64,000 nucleotides of DNA from assembly GCA_017445115.1 (NCBI GenBank), contig JAFSUU010000122.1, positions 21,087 through 85,086 of the forward strand, read 5' to 3'. Each line of letters starts with the position of its first letter. Position 1 is the first letter of the stretch. Source of the DNA: Clostridia bacterium (GTDB taxonomy: Bacteria; Bacillota_A; Clostridia; Oscillospirales; CAG-272). A program made the position numbers and the translations under genes. The notes beneath the pieces are model-generated. The model was not told where the DNA came from and made no database searches. It worked only from the letters and a program-made list of their open reading frames with translations. Positions 8,081 through 16,673 of the stretch are shown one piece after another.

Positions 8081-9256
8081 ATGGAAAACTGCGCCGTTTC
8101 GATAGTAAAATGCGGCAGCTATGAAGAGGACGCCGTAAAAGACGCGTTTGACAGGCTGTTTTCCCCGGTAGACGCGCTGAACTTCGTGAAGCCGGGGATG
8201 GTAGTCGCGATCAAGGTCAACCTCGTCTCGGCGATCAAGCCGGAGAAGGCGGCGACGACTCATCCGGCGCTCGTAAAAGAACTCTGCCGTAGGATCGTGT
8301 CGCTCGGGGCGATGCCCGTCGTCGGCGACTCGCCGGGGGGACCTTTCACCGCGATGCATCTCAAAAACGTGTACTCCGTGACCGGTATGACCGAGGTCGA
8401 GGAGGTCGGCGGAAAGCTGAATATGAATTTTGAGAGCACGTTCTGCGAGAGCTATCCCGGCGCGAAAGTACTCAAGAGTTTTTCGTACTGTTCGTGGCTC
8501 GGCGAGGCGGACGCGATAATAAATTTCGCAAAGCTGAAGACTCACGGTATGCTCAGTTTTTCCGCGGCGGCAAAGAATCTATTCGGGACGATCCCGGGGA
8601 TGATCAAGCCGGAATATCACTACCGCTTCCCGAATCCGTCGGACTTTTCCGACATGCTGATAGACATAGACGAATATTTCAAGCCGGCGCTCTCGATAGT
8701 CGACGGCGTCGTCGGTATGGAGGGCAACGGACCGTCGGTGGGCGACCCGAGGGAGATCGGGATCCTCGCGGCGTCGCGCTCTCCTTACGATCTCGACTCC
8801 GTCTGCGCGAGAGTGGTGGGGCTCACCGCCGACCGCGTACCGACGCTTCAGAAGGCGATCGAGCGCGGGCTCGGCAAGGCGGCCGATGAGATCGAAGTCG
8901 TCGGCGACGGAGCAGACGTTCGCATCGGGGATTTTAAAAACATTGAGCGCGCGAACGACATTGAGTTTTTCACCGGGATCCTCGGACTCAAGGGCAAATT
9001 CATAAACCGCATCGCGAAAGCGGCGCTGTCGTCGAGGCCGAAGCTGAATGCCTCGAAGTGCGTCGGGTGCCGCAAGTGCGAGGGGATATGCCCCGCGAAG
9101 GCGATCACGATGAAGCGCTCGAAGCCGAAGATAGACCGGTCGGTCTGCATACGTTGCTTCTGTTGTCAGGAGTTCTGCCCGAAGGGCGCGCTGAAAGTTC
9201 ACCGCCCCGTGATAGCCAGGATCATGACGAAGAGCGGCGCGGGAAAGAAGAAGTAA
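8081..9256 (+). CDS. DUF362 domain protein with two C-terminal [4Fe-4S] clusters
   Basis: 391 residues. The N-terminal 290 residues are the DUF362 domain (KVNLVSAIKPEKAATTHP, GDSPGGPFT, NFAKLKTHGMLSFSAAAKNLFG). The C-terminus is a bacterial ferredoxin module: CVGCRKCEGICP and CIRCFCCQEFCP, eight cysteines for two [4Fe-4S] clusters. Such proteins are thought to be electron carriers or iron-sulphur enzymes of unknown substrate in anaerobes. ATG 8081 follows AAGGTG; the GTG two codons earlier sits inside that site and is rejected. Followed after 58 nt by fucI, without a clear terminator, so the two may be co-transcribed. Confidence 0.85.
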   Translation: MENCAVSIVKCGSYEEDAVKDAFDRLFSPVDALNFVKPGMVVAIKVNLVSAIKPEKAATTHPALVKELCRRIVSLGAMPVVGDSPGGPFTAMHLKNVYSVTGMTEVEEVGGKLNMNFESTFCESYPGAKVLKSFSYCSWLGEADAIINFAKLKTHGMLSFSAAAKNLFGTIPGMIKPEYHYRFPNPSDFSDMLIDIDEYFKPALSIVDGVVGMEGNGPSVGDPREIGILAASRSPYDLDSVCARVVGLTADRVPTLQKAIERGLGKAADEIEVVGDGADVRIGDFKNIERANDIEFFTGILGLKGKFINRIAKAALSSRPKLNASKCVGCRKCEGICPAKAITMKRSKPKIDRSVCIRCFCCQEFCPKGALKVHRPVIARIMTKSGAGKKK

Positions 9257-9314
9257 ACCGCTCCCGGAAAGGGAGTTTCAATAAAATTTTATATTTCCAA
9301 AAGGAGAATACGAT

Positions 9315-11126
9315 ATGGCAAAAAACAGGTACATCGGAGAGTATCCGGTAATCGGCATCCGTCCGACGATCGACGGCAGACGCGGACCTCTGAAGCTTCG
9401 CGAGAGTCTTGAGGATCAGACGATGGGAATGGCGCTTGCGGCGAAGAAACTTTTTGAGGAGAATCTTCGTTATTCAAACGGCGACCCTGTAAAGGTCATC
9501 GTTGCCGACACGACGATAGGACGCGTTCCCGAGAGCGCGGCTTGCGCCGACAAGTTCCGCCGCGCGGGTGTTGACATCACGCTGACGGTCACTCCCTGCT
9601 GGTGTTACGGCTCCGAGACGATGGATATGGATCCCCACACGATCAAAGCGGTTTGGGGCTTCAACGGTACGGAGCGTCCCGGCGCGGTCTATCTCGCTTC
9701 CGTTCTCGCGACACACGCGCAGAAAGGACTTCCCGCGTTCGGCATTTACGGACACGAAGTCCAGGACATCGGCGACGTGACGAACATTCCCGAGGACGTC
9801 AAGGAAAAGCTCCTCAGATTCGGCAGAGCGGCTATCGCGGCTAAAACGATGAGAGGCAAGAGCTATCTTCAGATCGGTTCCGTTACGATGGGTATCGGCG
9901 GTTCGATCATGGATCAGGCGTTCATCGAAGACTATCTCGGCATGAGAGTCGAGTCCGTCGACGAGGTCGAGATCCTCCGCCGTATGGAAGAGGGCATTTA
10001 CGTCAAAGAGGACGTTGAAAAGGCTCTCGAGTGGACGAAGAAGCACTGCAAAGAGGGGCGCGACGACAACCCCGATTTCGTAAAATTCAGCCCCGAACAG
10101 AAAGAGAAGCAGTGGGAGTTCACGATCAAGATGTACTGCATCATCAAGGACCTGATGAACGGCAACCCGAATCTGCCCAAGGGATTTGAAGAAGAGATGG
10201 CGGGACACAACGCTATCGCCGCCGGCTTCCAGGGACAGAGGCAGTGGACAGACCACTGGCCGAACTGCGACTATCCCGAGGCGGTCCTCAACTCGACGTT
10301 CGACTTCACCGGCGCGCGCGAGCCGTACATTCTCGCCACCGAGAACGACATTCTGAACGGCATCGGTATGCTCTTCATGAAGCTGCTCACGAACAGAGCT
10401 CAGATCTTCGCAGACGTTCGCACGTACTGGTCGCCTTCCGCGGTCAAGAGAGTTGCGAACTACGATCTTGAGGGCAAAGCTGCCGAGAACGGCGGTATTC
10501 TCCATCTGCTCAACTCCGGCGCGGCATGTCTTGACGCCTGCGGTGAAGCTACGGACGAGAACGGCAACCACGTTATGAAGCAGTGGTGGGACGTCACCGA
10601 GGAAGATATCGAGAAGATGAGCGCCGCGACCGTTTGGTGCGAGGCAGGCTTCGACAACTTCCGCGGAGGCGGATTCTCAAGCCATTACGTGACGAGAGCG
10701 GAAATGCCCGTCACAATGATAAGACTCAATCTCGTCAAAGGTCTCGGTCCGGCGCTTCAGATCGCCGAGGGCTGGTCCGTCAAGCTTCCTGACGAAGTCA
10801 CCGACGTTCTTATGGAACGCACTAACCCGACGTGGCCCTGCACGTGGTTCGCTCCGCGCTGCAACGGCATCAAGGGCGATCCGTTCGAGGACGCTTACAG
10901 CCTTATGAACAACTGGGGCGCTAACCATGGCGCGATCAGCTACGGTCACATCGGAGCAGACCTCATCACGCTCTGCTCGATGCTCCGCATCCCGATCTCG
11001 CTCCACAACGTCCCCGTGACGGATATCTTCCGTCCCGCTTCCTTCAACCTCTTCGGTATGGACAAAGAGGGCCAGGACTACAGAGCGTGCGCCGCTTACG
11101 GCCCGCTGTATAAGAGCATTAATTAA
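9315..11126 (+). CDS. fucI: L-fucose isomerase
   Basis: 603 residues, full length for the family (about 590-600). Conserved blocks include [11 protein letters not shown] at the N-terminus, [33 protein letters not shown], the metal-binding [12 protein letters not shown] / FADVRTYW region and [12 protein letters not shown] near the C-terminus. It converts L-fucose to L-fuculose (and often D-arabinose to D-ribulose) with Mn2+. Strong AAAAGGAG site. Fuculokinase and fuculose-phosphate aldolase genes are not in the window, although a class II aldolase lies 1.4 kb upstream on the other strand. Fucose from mucin glycans fits a gut lifestyle. Confidence 0.95.
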   Translation: MAKNRYIGEYPVIGIRPTIDGRRGPLKLRESLEDQTMGMALAAKKLFEENLRYSNGDPVKVIVADTTIGRVPESAACADKFRRAGVDITLTVTPCWCYGSETMDMDPHTIKAVWGFNGTERPGAVYLASVLATHAQKGLPAFGIYGHEVQDIGDVTNIPEDVKEKLLRFGRAAIAAKTMRGKSYLQIGSVTMGIGGSIMDQAFIEDYLGMRVESVDEVEILRRMEEGIYVKEDVEKALEWTKKHCKEGRDDNPDFVKFSPEQKEKQWEFTIKMYCIIKDLMNGNPNLPKGFEEEMAGHNAIAAGFQGQRQWTDHWPNCDYPEAVLNSTFDFTGAREPYILATENDILNGIGMLFMKLLTNRAQIFADVRTYWSPSAVKRVANYDLEGKAAENGGILHLLNSGAACLDACGEATDENGNHVMKQWWDVTEEDIEKMSAATVWCEAGFDNFRGGGFSSHYVTRAEMPVTMIRLNLVKGLGPALQIAEGWSVKLPDEVTDVLMERTNPTWPCTWFAPRCNGIKGDPFEDAYSLMNNWGANHGAISYGHIGADLITLCSMLRIPISLHNVPVTDIFRPASFNLFGMDKEGQDYRACAAYGPLYKSIN

Positions 11127-11142
11127 GAGATGAGTATATTAT

Positions 11143-11176
11143 GCGGGGGATGCTTTTTGAAAAAAGCATCCCCCGC
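11143..11176. repeat. G-rich 16-bp hairpin (repeat copy 1)
   Basis: GCGGGGGATGCTTTTT paired with AAAAAGCATCCCCCGC across two bases. It follows fucI but has no U tract, so it is not a classical terminator. A related hairpin with the same GCGGGGGA/TCCCCCGC ends and the same neighbour (CCCTTC-AAAACTTT type) is inverted at 28223-28254. Confidence 0.75.
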
Positions 11177-11211
11177 ACCTCCCTTCAAAAACTTTGGAAA
11201 AGGTCTTTTCA

Positions 11212-11317
11212 TCCGACGCAACGCGTCGGATATCATCTGACCGCAGGGCAGATATCATGCCGGCAGCCTCGCTGCCGGTATATCATATTTCAAAGCGTCA
11301 GCTTTGGAATATATCAT
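11212..11317. repeat. Hairpin-linker array A (ATATCAT type)
   Basis: Four copies of ATATCAT (11230, 11252, 11280, 11311) separate small inverted repeats such as TCCGACGC/GCGTCGGA, CCGGCAGC/GCTGCCGG and CAAAGC/GCTTTG with 3-4 nt loops. The hairpin sequences differ; only the linker is constant. Nothing else is seen in 11127-11439. Confidence 0.75.
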
Positions 11318-11439
11318 TTTCCGGGCGATAAATAATTGCTGAATAAACTCACTATCAGCAAAACACCGCCATGCTGTCACGAAAAGACATAAACCGTCTA
11401 CTGTCTTATTTGTTTTAGCTTATATAGAGGTTTCAATTG

Positions 11440-12555
11440 ATGAAAAACTATTACACCGTTAAAATTGAATGTGACAAAGAGGTAAAACTAATTGACATAG
11501 TCAATTACGTCGATAACCATTTTGACTACGACAGAAGACTGTTTGAGATATTTGGATTAAAGCCTAATAACATAAAGTCAAAGAGAATTAATGAAATGTA
11601 TGAGCGTCTTGGACTCGAAAAGTATTCGTACTCATATATTCTTCCTCACTTAAGAAACCCGGACTATCCGTTGTTTTCCAGATATCCCGGCTCGGTATGG
11701 CACAGCATTTCTAATCTTGATGATAATTGGAAAAACGGTAATCCCACCTGCCACGAAAGCATAGACGAAGATAAGTTTTCAGAAATAATAGATTTGTGTC
11801 AAAACATGAAAGGAACTCATTACACCTCGTTTATGGTTGGAATGGACGAGATCAAATGGGAAGGCTCTGCGGTAGAAAAGGGCACTCACGGATACGAAAT
11901 TGCGAAGACTGCTTATGATATCGGTGAAGGATATCTTTCGAACAGTGTTATAATAACAAAGACTCCAATTAACAAACCTAACTTGATCGTTTATTTTTCG
12001 TGTGAAAGTAAATATAGAGAGCTCGATTGCGTCAAGCAACTGATTGCATTTCTCGGAAAAATCAAATATGAAAAAGAGATCTTTGCACCGTCTGACGAAA
12101 AAGAACGCGAGGTATGGAATAAGACGAGGGAGATTGTTGAACGCCGCATCAATAAATATAAAGTTTTGAGTTTAGATTTGCCGCAGACTGTCCCGAACAA
12201 GTTGAAAAAGCCTTCGATTGAAGAAGCTCTTCACCCCGAAGGAAGAATCAATATAAAAAAACTCGAAAAGGAAATGCTCTGCACAGACGGCTGGGAACAA
12301 AAAAGCAATGATTCCCACTATAAAAAAGCAGTAACGAGCAAGATCATCGGCGGGATTGAATATAAAATGTGCCTTGACTCTTTGCGCGGCGGACATTACA
12401 TCCACATATGGTTTTCATGTTCTTCTAAATATTTTGAATATCATCTTTACAGCGGATATTCAGATTCTCTTATTGACGAGGAACAGGCGGTTTTATTCAT
12501 AAAAAACGCAGATTATTTAAGAGAAAAGTTCCTCGAAATAATGACAGACAAATAA
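11440..12555 (+). CDS. Hypothetical protein (unknown)
   Basis: I do not recognise this 371-residue protein. It is soluble, rich in Lys, Glu, Tyr and Trp, without signal peptide or membrane helix. Two regions look internally alike: 'LIVYFSCESKYRELDC' near the middle and 'IHIWFSCSSKYFEYHL' near the end, suggesting a duplicated beta-rich domain. ATG 11440 is preferred over TTG 11437 (TAGAGG upstream). The DNA is clearly more AT-rich than fucI or the ribosomal operon, and codon choice differs (many ATA, TTA, AAT), a sign of recent acquisition. It lies 54 nt before another orphan gene and near a toxin-antitoxin pair. Confidence 0.65.
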   Translation: MKNYYTVKIECDKEVKLIDIVNYVDNHFDYDRRLFEIFGLKPNNIKSKRINEMYERLGLEKYSYSYILPHLRNPDYPLFSRYPGSVWHSISNLDDNWKNGNPTCHESIDEDKFSEIIDLCQNMKGTHYTSFMVGMDEIKWEGSAVEKGTHGYEIAKTAYDIGEGYLSNSVIITKTPINKPNLIVYFSCESKYRELDCVKQLIAFLGKIKYEKEIFAPSDEKEREVWNKTREIVERRINKYKVLSLDLPQTVPNKLKKPSIEEALHPEGRINIKKLEKEMLCTDGWEQKSNDSHYKKAVTSKIIGGIEYKMCLDSLRGGHYIHIWFSCSSKYFEYHLYSGYSDSLIDEEQAVLFIKNADYLREKFLEIMTDK

Positions 12556-12609
12556 GACACGGTGTGCCGTCCTCTGTCTTACGAAAGGGGAAACATATGG
12601 GGTATTAAG

Positions 12610-13314
12610 ATGAATTATTACGGCAGTGAACAATTTAAAAAATTCGACGAAGAAGAAAACGAGGCAGTCTTTTCACACATTGATTTTTCTATGCCTTATG
12701 AAAATAAACGACTCGACGGTGGCTATGTACTGCAAAGGTATTATTATGCGAAAGAAAGCAGAAACCCGTTTATTGCACAGCGCGATGGGGAAGTATGCAG
12801 GCTGTACAAGGATTCTGAGCTGGCTTTCGAGTGGAAGTGCTATGGCGAGCGTTCAAACTTCGATATTATTGATCATTCAAACGGGAAAAAGTATCTGGTC
12901 TTCAAAGAAGCATTGTACGGATACGGTGTTTTTGACTTTGAAACTGGTGAAGCTGTTCATTATCTTCCGTGGGAATCGTATCAGTCCGGAGACGACTTTA
13001 ATGAGACGTTTATATGGGTGAAATTACATTATGACAAAAGCAGCGATCTTCTCGCAGTTGTGGGCTGCTATTGGGCAGCACCGTATTCGGTCATCGTCCT
13101 CGATTTCAGCGATCCTATGAAGATCGTCGAACAGGACAGGTGGCTCGATCTAAGCGAGGTAGGGGAAGAATACCTGAAACCCGTGGAAGAGAATAAGTCG
13201 TATGTTTGCTATCCTATAGATTTTGTTTCATGGGAAAAAGACCGTATTGTATGCAGTTCGTTTGAAATTGAGAAGAATAAGTTGTTCGATCTGATAAAGA
13301 AAGAAAAGCAATAA
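12610..13314 (+). CDS. Hypothetical protein (unknown)
   Basis: 234 residues, not recognised. No signal or membrane segment; acidic, aromatic-rich, with beta-propeller-like strands (KYLVFKEALYGYGVFDFETGEAVHYLP, DLLAVVGCYWAAPYSVIVLDF). ATG 12610 is used because the GTG-initiated extension at 12562 runs through the intergenic AAAGGGG stretch; an ATG at 12597 leads straight to a stop. It follows the previous orphan closely, so the pair may be an operon. Size and context would fit an immunity-type protein, but this is only a guess. Confidence 0.6.
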   Translation: MNYYGSEQFKKFDEEENEAVFSHIDFSMPYENKRLDGGYVLQRYYYAKESRNPFIAQRDGEVCRLYKDSELAFEWKCYGERSNFDIIDHSNGKKYLVFKEALYGYGVFDFETGEAVHYLPWESYQSGDDFNETFIWVKLHYDKSSDLLAVVGCYWAAPYSVIVLDFSDPMKIVEQDRWLDLSEVGEEYLKPVEENKSYVCYPIDFVSWEKDRIVCSSFEIEKNKLFDLIKKEKQ

Positions 13315-13333
13315 CATCGTTTCGCGTTGTAAG

Positions 13334-13368
13334 ACAGGGGGAGGCTTTATTTCTTATCCCTGTTTTCG
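13334..13368 (+). terminator. Probable terminator
   Basis: ACAGGG (13334-13339) and CCCTGT (13358-13363) with an 18-nt loop, then TTTCG; it closes the two-gene unit ending at 13314. Confidence 0.5.
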
Positions 13369-13403
13369 TTTGTATACTTTTCTTTGTTTATTGCATATCT
13401 TTA

Positions 13404-13438
13404 TTGACATCGGGACATAATTGTGATACAATAATGTC
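13404..13438 (+). promoter_or_regulatory. Promoter and palindromic operator of the toxin-antitoxin pair
   Basis: TTGACA (13404-13409), 17 nt, TACAAT (13427-13432). The -10 box is buried in an inverted repeat: GACATAATTGT (13414-13424), GAT, ACAATAATGTC (13428-13438), 10 of 11 positions pairing. This is the expected layout for autorepression by a Phd/YefM-type antitoxin. Confidence 0.75.
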
Positions 13439-13457
13439 ACGAAAGGAGATGTACGTT

Positions 13458-13718
13458 ATGCCTCAAATTATTCCGATCAGAGATTTAAAAAAGACAAGCG
13501 AGTTGTCTCAAATGTGTAAAAACGCCACCGAGCCGATCTTTATCACAAAAAACGGCTACGGCGATATGGTTATTATGAGTATGGAAATGTACGAAAAGAA
13601 GATGTATATGCTCGACGTGTACGCGAAGCTTGACGCCGCCGAGGAGCAGGTTCAGCAAGGAAAGGTACTTGACGCCGATGAAGGTTTGAAGAGTATCCGG
13701 GAAAAGTACAATGTATAG
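13458..13718 (+). CDS. Type II antitoxin, Phd/YefM family
   Basis: 86 residues: 'IIPIRDLKKTSELSQMCKNATEPIFITKNGYGDMVIMSMEMYE' is the Phd/YefM DNA-binding N-terminal fold, followed by an acidic C-terminal toxin-binding tail. ATG 13458 has GAAAGGAG at the right distance; the frame's earlier starts lie inside the operator. It should neutralise the downstream ParE/RelE-like toxin and repress its own promoter. Its last codons overlap the toxin start by 8 nt. Confidence 0.88.
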   Translation: MPQIIPIRDLKKTSELSQMCKNATEPIFITKNGYGDMVIMSMEMYEKKMYMLDVYAKLDAAEEQVQQGKVLDADEGLKSIREKYNV

Positions 13719-14019
13719 AATTCTGATTACCGAGCTTGCCGGGAGAGATCTGGACGCGATTGTAGAATACATAGCCGTTCAGTTGTCAAATCCGATTGCG
13801 GCGGGCGATCTGCTTGACGAAGTGGACAAGTGCTATTCTAATCTTCGCTCAAACCCGTTCATTTACGCAAAGAGCGCGGACGCGCGTCTGGAAAAGGCAG
13901 GATACCGCAAGGCGTTGATCAAGAACTATATTCTTTTCTTCAAGGTGTTTGAGGACGAGAAAAGAGTTATCGTTTACCGGATCATCTACGGAGCAAGAGA
14001 CTACCAAAAGCTTCTATAA
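13711..14019 (+). CDS. Type II toxin, RelE/ParE superfamily
   Basis: 102 residues. 'ELAGRDLDAIVEYIAVQLSNPIAAGDLLDEV' and 'RKALIKNYILFFKVFEDEKRVIVYRIIYGARDYQKLL' are the typical start and end of this fold; the C-terminal 'YGARDYxxLL' is common to the family. Depending on subgroup it would cleave mRNA on the ribosome or poison gyrase; sequence alone does not decide. Start overlaps the antitoxin gene, and a strong terminator follows. Confidence 0.88.
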   Translation: MYRILITELAGRDLDAIVEYIAVQLSNPIAAGDLLDEVDKCYSNLRSNPFIYAKSADARLEKAGYRKALIKNYILFFKVFEDEKRVIVYRIIYGARDYQKLL

Positions 14020-14023
14020 GGAT

Positions 14024-14052
14024 CGGGAGGCTCGCGCCTCCCGTTTATTTTT
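14024..14052 (+). terminator. Terminator of the toxin-antitoxin operon
   Basis: CGGGAGGC (14024-14031), TCGC loop, GCCTCCCG (14036-14043), then TTTATTTTT. Confidence 0.88.
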
Positions 14053-14062
14053 GCTTAACTTA

Positions 14063-14123
14063 ATGAATTGACGCTTTGCTTTATGAATCCGTTTCGCCAT
14101 GAATTGACGGCAAGCCGTCATGA
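14063..14123. repeat. Hairpin-linker array B (ATGAATT type)
   Basis: ATGAATTG at 14063 and 14099 with an ATGAATC copy at 14083, separating small inverted repeats; the clearest is TGACGGC/GCCGTCA (14105-14120). The linker matches that of array G near 63.1 kb. Confidence 0.6.
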
Positions 14124-14232
14124 TATTTTGAGCCGGCGTTATGCATATAGGGCAGTACGAGGGAAAAACCGCTATATATTGTCAACGGGTTTTTGACCGG
14201 CTCCCTATAAATATATTTATTATAAAAAAGTA

Positions 14233-14261
14233 TTGACAAGCCGTATTTTTTATGTTATACT
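14233..14261 (+). promoter_or_regulatory. Promoter of the rpmG-secE-nusG-rplKA operon
   Basis: TTGACA (14233-14238), 17-nt spacer, TATACT (14256-14261), a near-consensus housekeeping promoter about 118 nt before rpmG. Confidence 0.85.
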
Positions 14262-14332
14262 GTCATCACCTCGTTTGGAGGGTTCTTTTTTTGCGCGCCG
14301 TAATCGCGCAGCGCCCTCATTGAGGGAGGTAC

Positions 14333-14367
14333 AATTTCACAGGGTAGAAAACCCTGAATTTCACAGG
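14333..14367 (+). promoter_or_regulatory. Leader hairpin flanked by direct repeats before rpmG
   Basis: Two copies of AATTTCACAGG (14333-14343, 14357-14367) flank and overlap the hairpin CAGGG-TAGAAAA-CCCTG (14340-14356). The second copy runs into the rpmG ribosome site. Further small hairpins precede it in the leader. A role in translational control is possible but not shown. Confidence 0.5.
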
Positions 14368-14378
14368 AGGTGCCGAAT

Positions 14379-14528
14379 ATGAGAGTAAAGGTCACTCTCG
14401 CGTGCAGCGAGTGCAAGCAGAGAAATTACGACACGAAGAAAAACAAGAAAAACGATCCCGACAGACTTGAGATGAACAAGTACTGCCGCTTCTGCCGTAA
14501 GCACACCCTGCACAGAGAAACAAAGTGA
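14379..14528 (+). CDS. rpmG: 50S ribosomal protein L33
   Basis: 49 residues: [20 protein letters not shown] at the start and [15 protein letters not shown] at the end. The two CxxC pairs of the zinc-binding form of L33 are present. ATG follows AGGAGGTG. It is the usual first gene before secE-nusG in Clostridia. Part of the large ribosomal subunit near the E site. Confidence 0.97.
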   Translation: MRVKVTLACSECKQRNYDTKKNKKNDPDRLEMNKYCRFCRKHTLHRETK

Positions 14529-14543
14529 GAAAGGAGAAAAGAA

Positions 14544-14810
14544 ATGGCTGATAAAGAAGTAAAAGAAGTCAAGGAAGTTGCCAAAAAGGAAGCTCCCAAG
14601 AAGGTTAAGAGGCCCTCTGTTTTCTCCAGATTTGCTGCATGGCTCAGAAGCTGCAAATCCGAAATGAAAAAGGTCGTGTGGGCAAGCTGGTCGTCTGTCA
14701 GAAGCAACACGATCGTAGTCCTCGTATGCATAGTCGTCGTCAGCGCCGTCATCGGTCTTGTCGACTATCTGTTCTCGCAGGGCTTCACGATCCTCGGAAA
14801 ACTGATTTGA
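14544..14810 (+). CDS. secE: Preprotein translocase subunit SecE
   Basis: 88 residues: a Lys/Glu-rich charged N-terminus, the conserved amphipathic helix 'FRFAAWLRSCKSEMKKVVW'-type segment and one C-terminal membrane helix (TIVVLVCIVVVSAVIGLVDYLF). It clamps SecY in the Sec channel. Good AAGGAG site, 15 nt after rpmG; 16 nt before nusG. Longer charged N-terminus than the minimal Gram-positive SecE (about 60 residues). Confidence 0.95.
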   Translation: MADKEVKEVKEVAKKEAPKKVKRPSVFSRFAAWLRSCKSEMKKVVWASWSSVRSNTIVVLVCIVVVSAVIGLVDYLFSQGFTILGKLI

Positions 14811-14826
14811 TCGGCGGATCGTCAAC

Positions 14827-15378
14827 ATGAGCGATATCAATGAAATGAATCTCGGTCCGAGATGGTACGTCGTTCACACGTACTCCGGATATGAGAACAA
14901 AGTAAAAACAAATCTCGAAAAGATCATCGAAAACCGTCATCTCGAACATCTTATCTATAACGTCGTTATCCCGACCGAAACGATAGTCGAGAAAAAGGGA
15001 GACGAGGAAAAGATCATCGAAAGCAAGCTTTTCCCCGCTTACGTTCTCGTAAAGATGACGATGACCGATGAGAGCTGGCACGTCGTCAGAAATATCACCG
15101 GCGTGACGGGCTTCGTCGGTCCCGGAAGCCGTCCCGTTCCCCTCACGGAAGAGGAGGTCGCCGCTCTTATTACGGAAGAGCACGTCACAGAGGTCGCCGC
15201 ACTCAAAGTCGGAGACCGCGTCGCCATTATCGGCGGAATGTTTGCCGCGTTCAATTACGTCGGCGAGCTCTCCGAGATTTCCGAAAACGGCGAGGACGCA
15301 ACCGTCATGGTCTCAACGCCCGGACGCGTTATGCCCGTCAAGCTTAACGTCAAGGACATCAAAAAAGTCGAAGAGTGA
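14827..15378 (+). CDS. nusG: Transcription termination/antitermination protein NusG
   Basis: 183 residues. NGN domain (RWYVVHTYSGYENKVKTNLEK ... ESKLFPAYVLVKM) and C-terminal KOW domain (VGDRVAIIGGMFAAFNYVGELSEI). It binds RNA polymerase and couples to ribosome or Rho. The KOW tip usually reads 'xDGPFAxFxG'; here it is IGGMFAAFNY, a modest divergence. Middle gene of the operon. Confidence 0.95.
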   Translation: MSDINEMNLGPRWYVVHTYSGYENKVKTNLEKIIENRHLEHLIYNVVIPTETIVEKKGDEEKIIESKLFPAYVLVKMTMTDESWHVVRNITGVTGFVGPGSRPVPLTEEEVAALITEEHVTEVAALKVGDRVAIIGGMFAAFNYVGELSEISENGEDATVMVSTPGRVMPVKLNVKDIKKVEE

Positions 15379-15473
15379 TCCTTCGGGGGTAAGGCTCCCC
15401 TCAAAAGCCGTCGTGGGAGGAAGAAAATTTTTGAATCTTCCGTCATAAACCACACATGGAGGTATTTTTTACT

Positions 15474-15899
15474 ATGGCAAAGAAAATCATAGGCTACATT
15501 AAACTGCAGCTCCCTGCAGGTAAAGCTACTCCTCAGCCGCCTGTAGGTCCGGCTCTCGGTCAGTACGGTCTTGCAATCCCGAACTTCACAAAAGAGTTCA
15601 ACGAGAGAACAAAGAACGATATCGGCCTTATCATCCCGGTAGTTATCACGGTCTATGCTGACCGTTCGTTCTCCTTCATCACGAAGACCCCGCCCGCAGC
15701 CGTTCTCATCAAGAAGGCTTGCGGAATCGAGACCGCATCCGCTACTCCGAACAAAGTCAAAGTTGCTACCATCACGAAAGAGCAGATCAAGACGATCGCC
15801 GAGACGAAGATGAAGGACCTCAACGCAGGTTCTCTCGAAGCAGCTATGAGCATGATCGCCGGCACGGCGCGCTCCATGGGCGTGACCGTTGCGGACTAA
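15474..15899 (+). CDS. rplK: 50S ribosomal protein L11
   Basis: 141 residues, exact family length, starting [20 protein letters not shown] and ending in the rRNA-binding C-terminal domain ([14 protein letters not shown]). ATG 15474 is chosen; an in-frame ATG at 15456 overlaps the GGAGG site. The 95-nt gap after nusG holds small hairpins (for example GGGG-TAAGGCT-CCCC near 15390), a possible leader for ribosomal-protein feedback, unproven. Confidence 0.97.
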   Translation: MAKKIIGYIKLQLPAGKATPQPPVGPALGQYGLAIPNFTKEFNERTKNDIGLIIPVVITVYADRSFSFITKTPPAAVLIKKACGIETASATPNKVKVATITKEQIKTIAETKMKDLNAGSLEAAMSMIAGTARSMGVTVAD

Positions 15900-15911
15900 G
15901 GAGGCAGCGCA

Positions 15912-16604
15912 ATGTTTAAGGGCAAGAAATATAAGGACAGCGTAAAGCTGATCGAAAAATCCAAACTCTACGATCCCGAAGAGGCGATCGGACTCGTATG
16001 CCAGACTTCCAAGGCGAAGTTTGACGAGACGATAGAGATCCACATCCGTCTCGGCGTTGACTCCCGTCACGCAGACCAGCAGGTCCGTGGTGCGGTCGTT
16101 CTCCCGAACGGTACCGGTAAAACTGTTCGTACCCTCGTTTTTGCGAAGGGCGACAAAGCTGACGCGGCTCGCGAAGCGGGCGCTGATTACGTCGGCGACG
16201 TAGATTACGTTGAAAAGATCCAGAAAGAAAACTGGTTCGAGTTCGACGTTGTCATCGCATCCCCCGATATGATGGGCGTTATCGGCCGTCTCGGTAAGAT
16301 CCTCGGTCCTAAAGGACTTATGCCTAACCCGAAGGCCGGCACGGTCACTCCCGATGTTGCCCGCGCGGTCGTTGAGGCTAAAGCAGGTAAGATCGAGTAC
16401 CGTCTCGACAAGACGAACATCATTCACTGCCCGATAGGCAAGGCTTCCTTCGGTCCCGAAAAGCTGATGGAAAACTTCAATACTCTCGTCGGCGCTGTCA
16501 TTAAGGCAAAACCGGCGGCTGCAAAGGGTCAGTATATCAAGAGCTGCGTCGTGGCTTCCACGATGGGCCCCGGCATCAGAGTAAACGGTGCGAAACTCGG
16601 CTGA
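15912..16604 (+). CDS. rplA: 50S ribosomal protein L1
   Basis: 230 residues with the L1 signature '[31 protein letters not shown]'. It forms the L1 stalk and in many bacteria represses the rplKA mRNA. It starts 12 nt after rplK behind GGAGG. Unusually, rplJ-rplL do not follow; a terminator and an rRNA methyltransferase gene do. Confidence 0.97.
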   Translation: MFKGKKYKDSVKLIEKSKLYDPEEAIGLVCQTSKAKFDETIEIHIRLGVDSRHADQQVRGAVVLPNGTGKTVRTLVFAKGDKADAAREAGADYVGDVDYVEKIQKENWFEFDVVIASPDMMGVIGRLGKILGPKGLMPNPKAGTVTPDVARAVVEAKAGKIEYRLDKTNIIHCPIGKASFGPEKLMENFNTLVGAVIKAKPAAAKGQYIKSCVVASTMGPGIRVNGAKLG

Positions 16605-16617
16605 AGCTGAATGTGAA

Positions 16618-16653
16618 GGGAGACTGTGTCATCACGGTCTCCCTATATTTTTA
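16618..16653 (+). terminator. Terminator of the ribosomal operon
   Basis: GGGAGAC (16618-16624) pairs with GTCTCCC (16637-16643); the inner GTG/CAC extends the stem; tail TATATTTTTA. Confidence 0.85.
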
Positions 16654-16673
16654 TCGGAAGGCAGAACGGCTTT

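Noticed and set aside
9474..10571. Long minus-strand ORF inside fucI
   Set aside because: Antisense to a highly conserved enzyme; Arg/Val/Asp-rich shadow composition, no ribosome site.
11143..11176. Rho-independent terminator of fucI
   Set aside because: Very strong stem but no U tract on the plus strand, and an inverted copy exists at 28223; treated as a repeat, although it may still stop transcription.
15255..16427. 390-codon minus-strand ORF over nusG-rplK-rplA
   Set aside because: Runs across three certain genes; shadow frame.
16618..16653. L10 leader/attenuator for rplJ
   Set aside because: The hairpin is a simple terminator and no rplJ follows.
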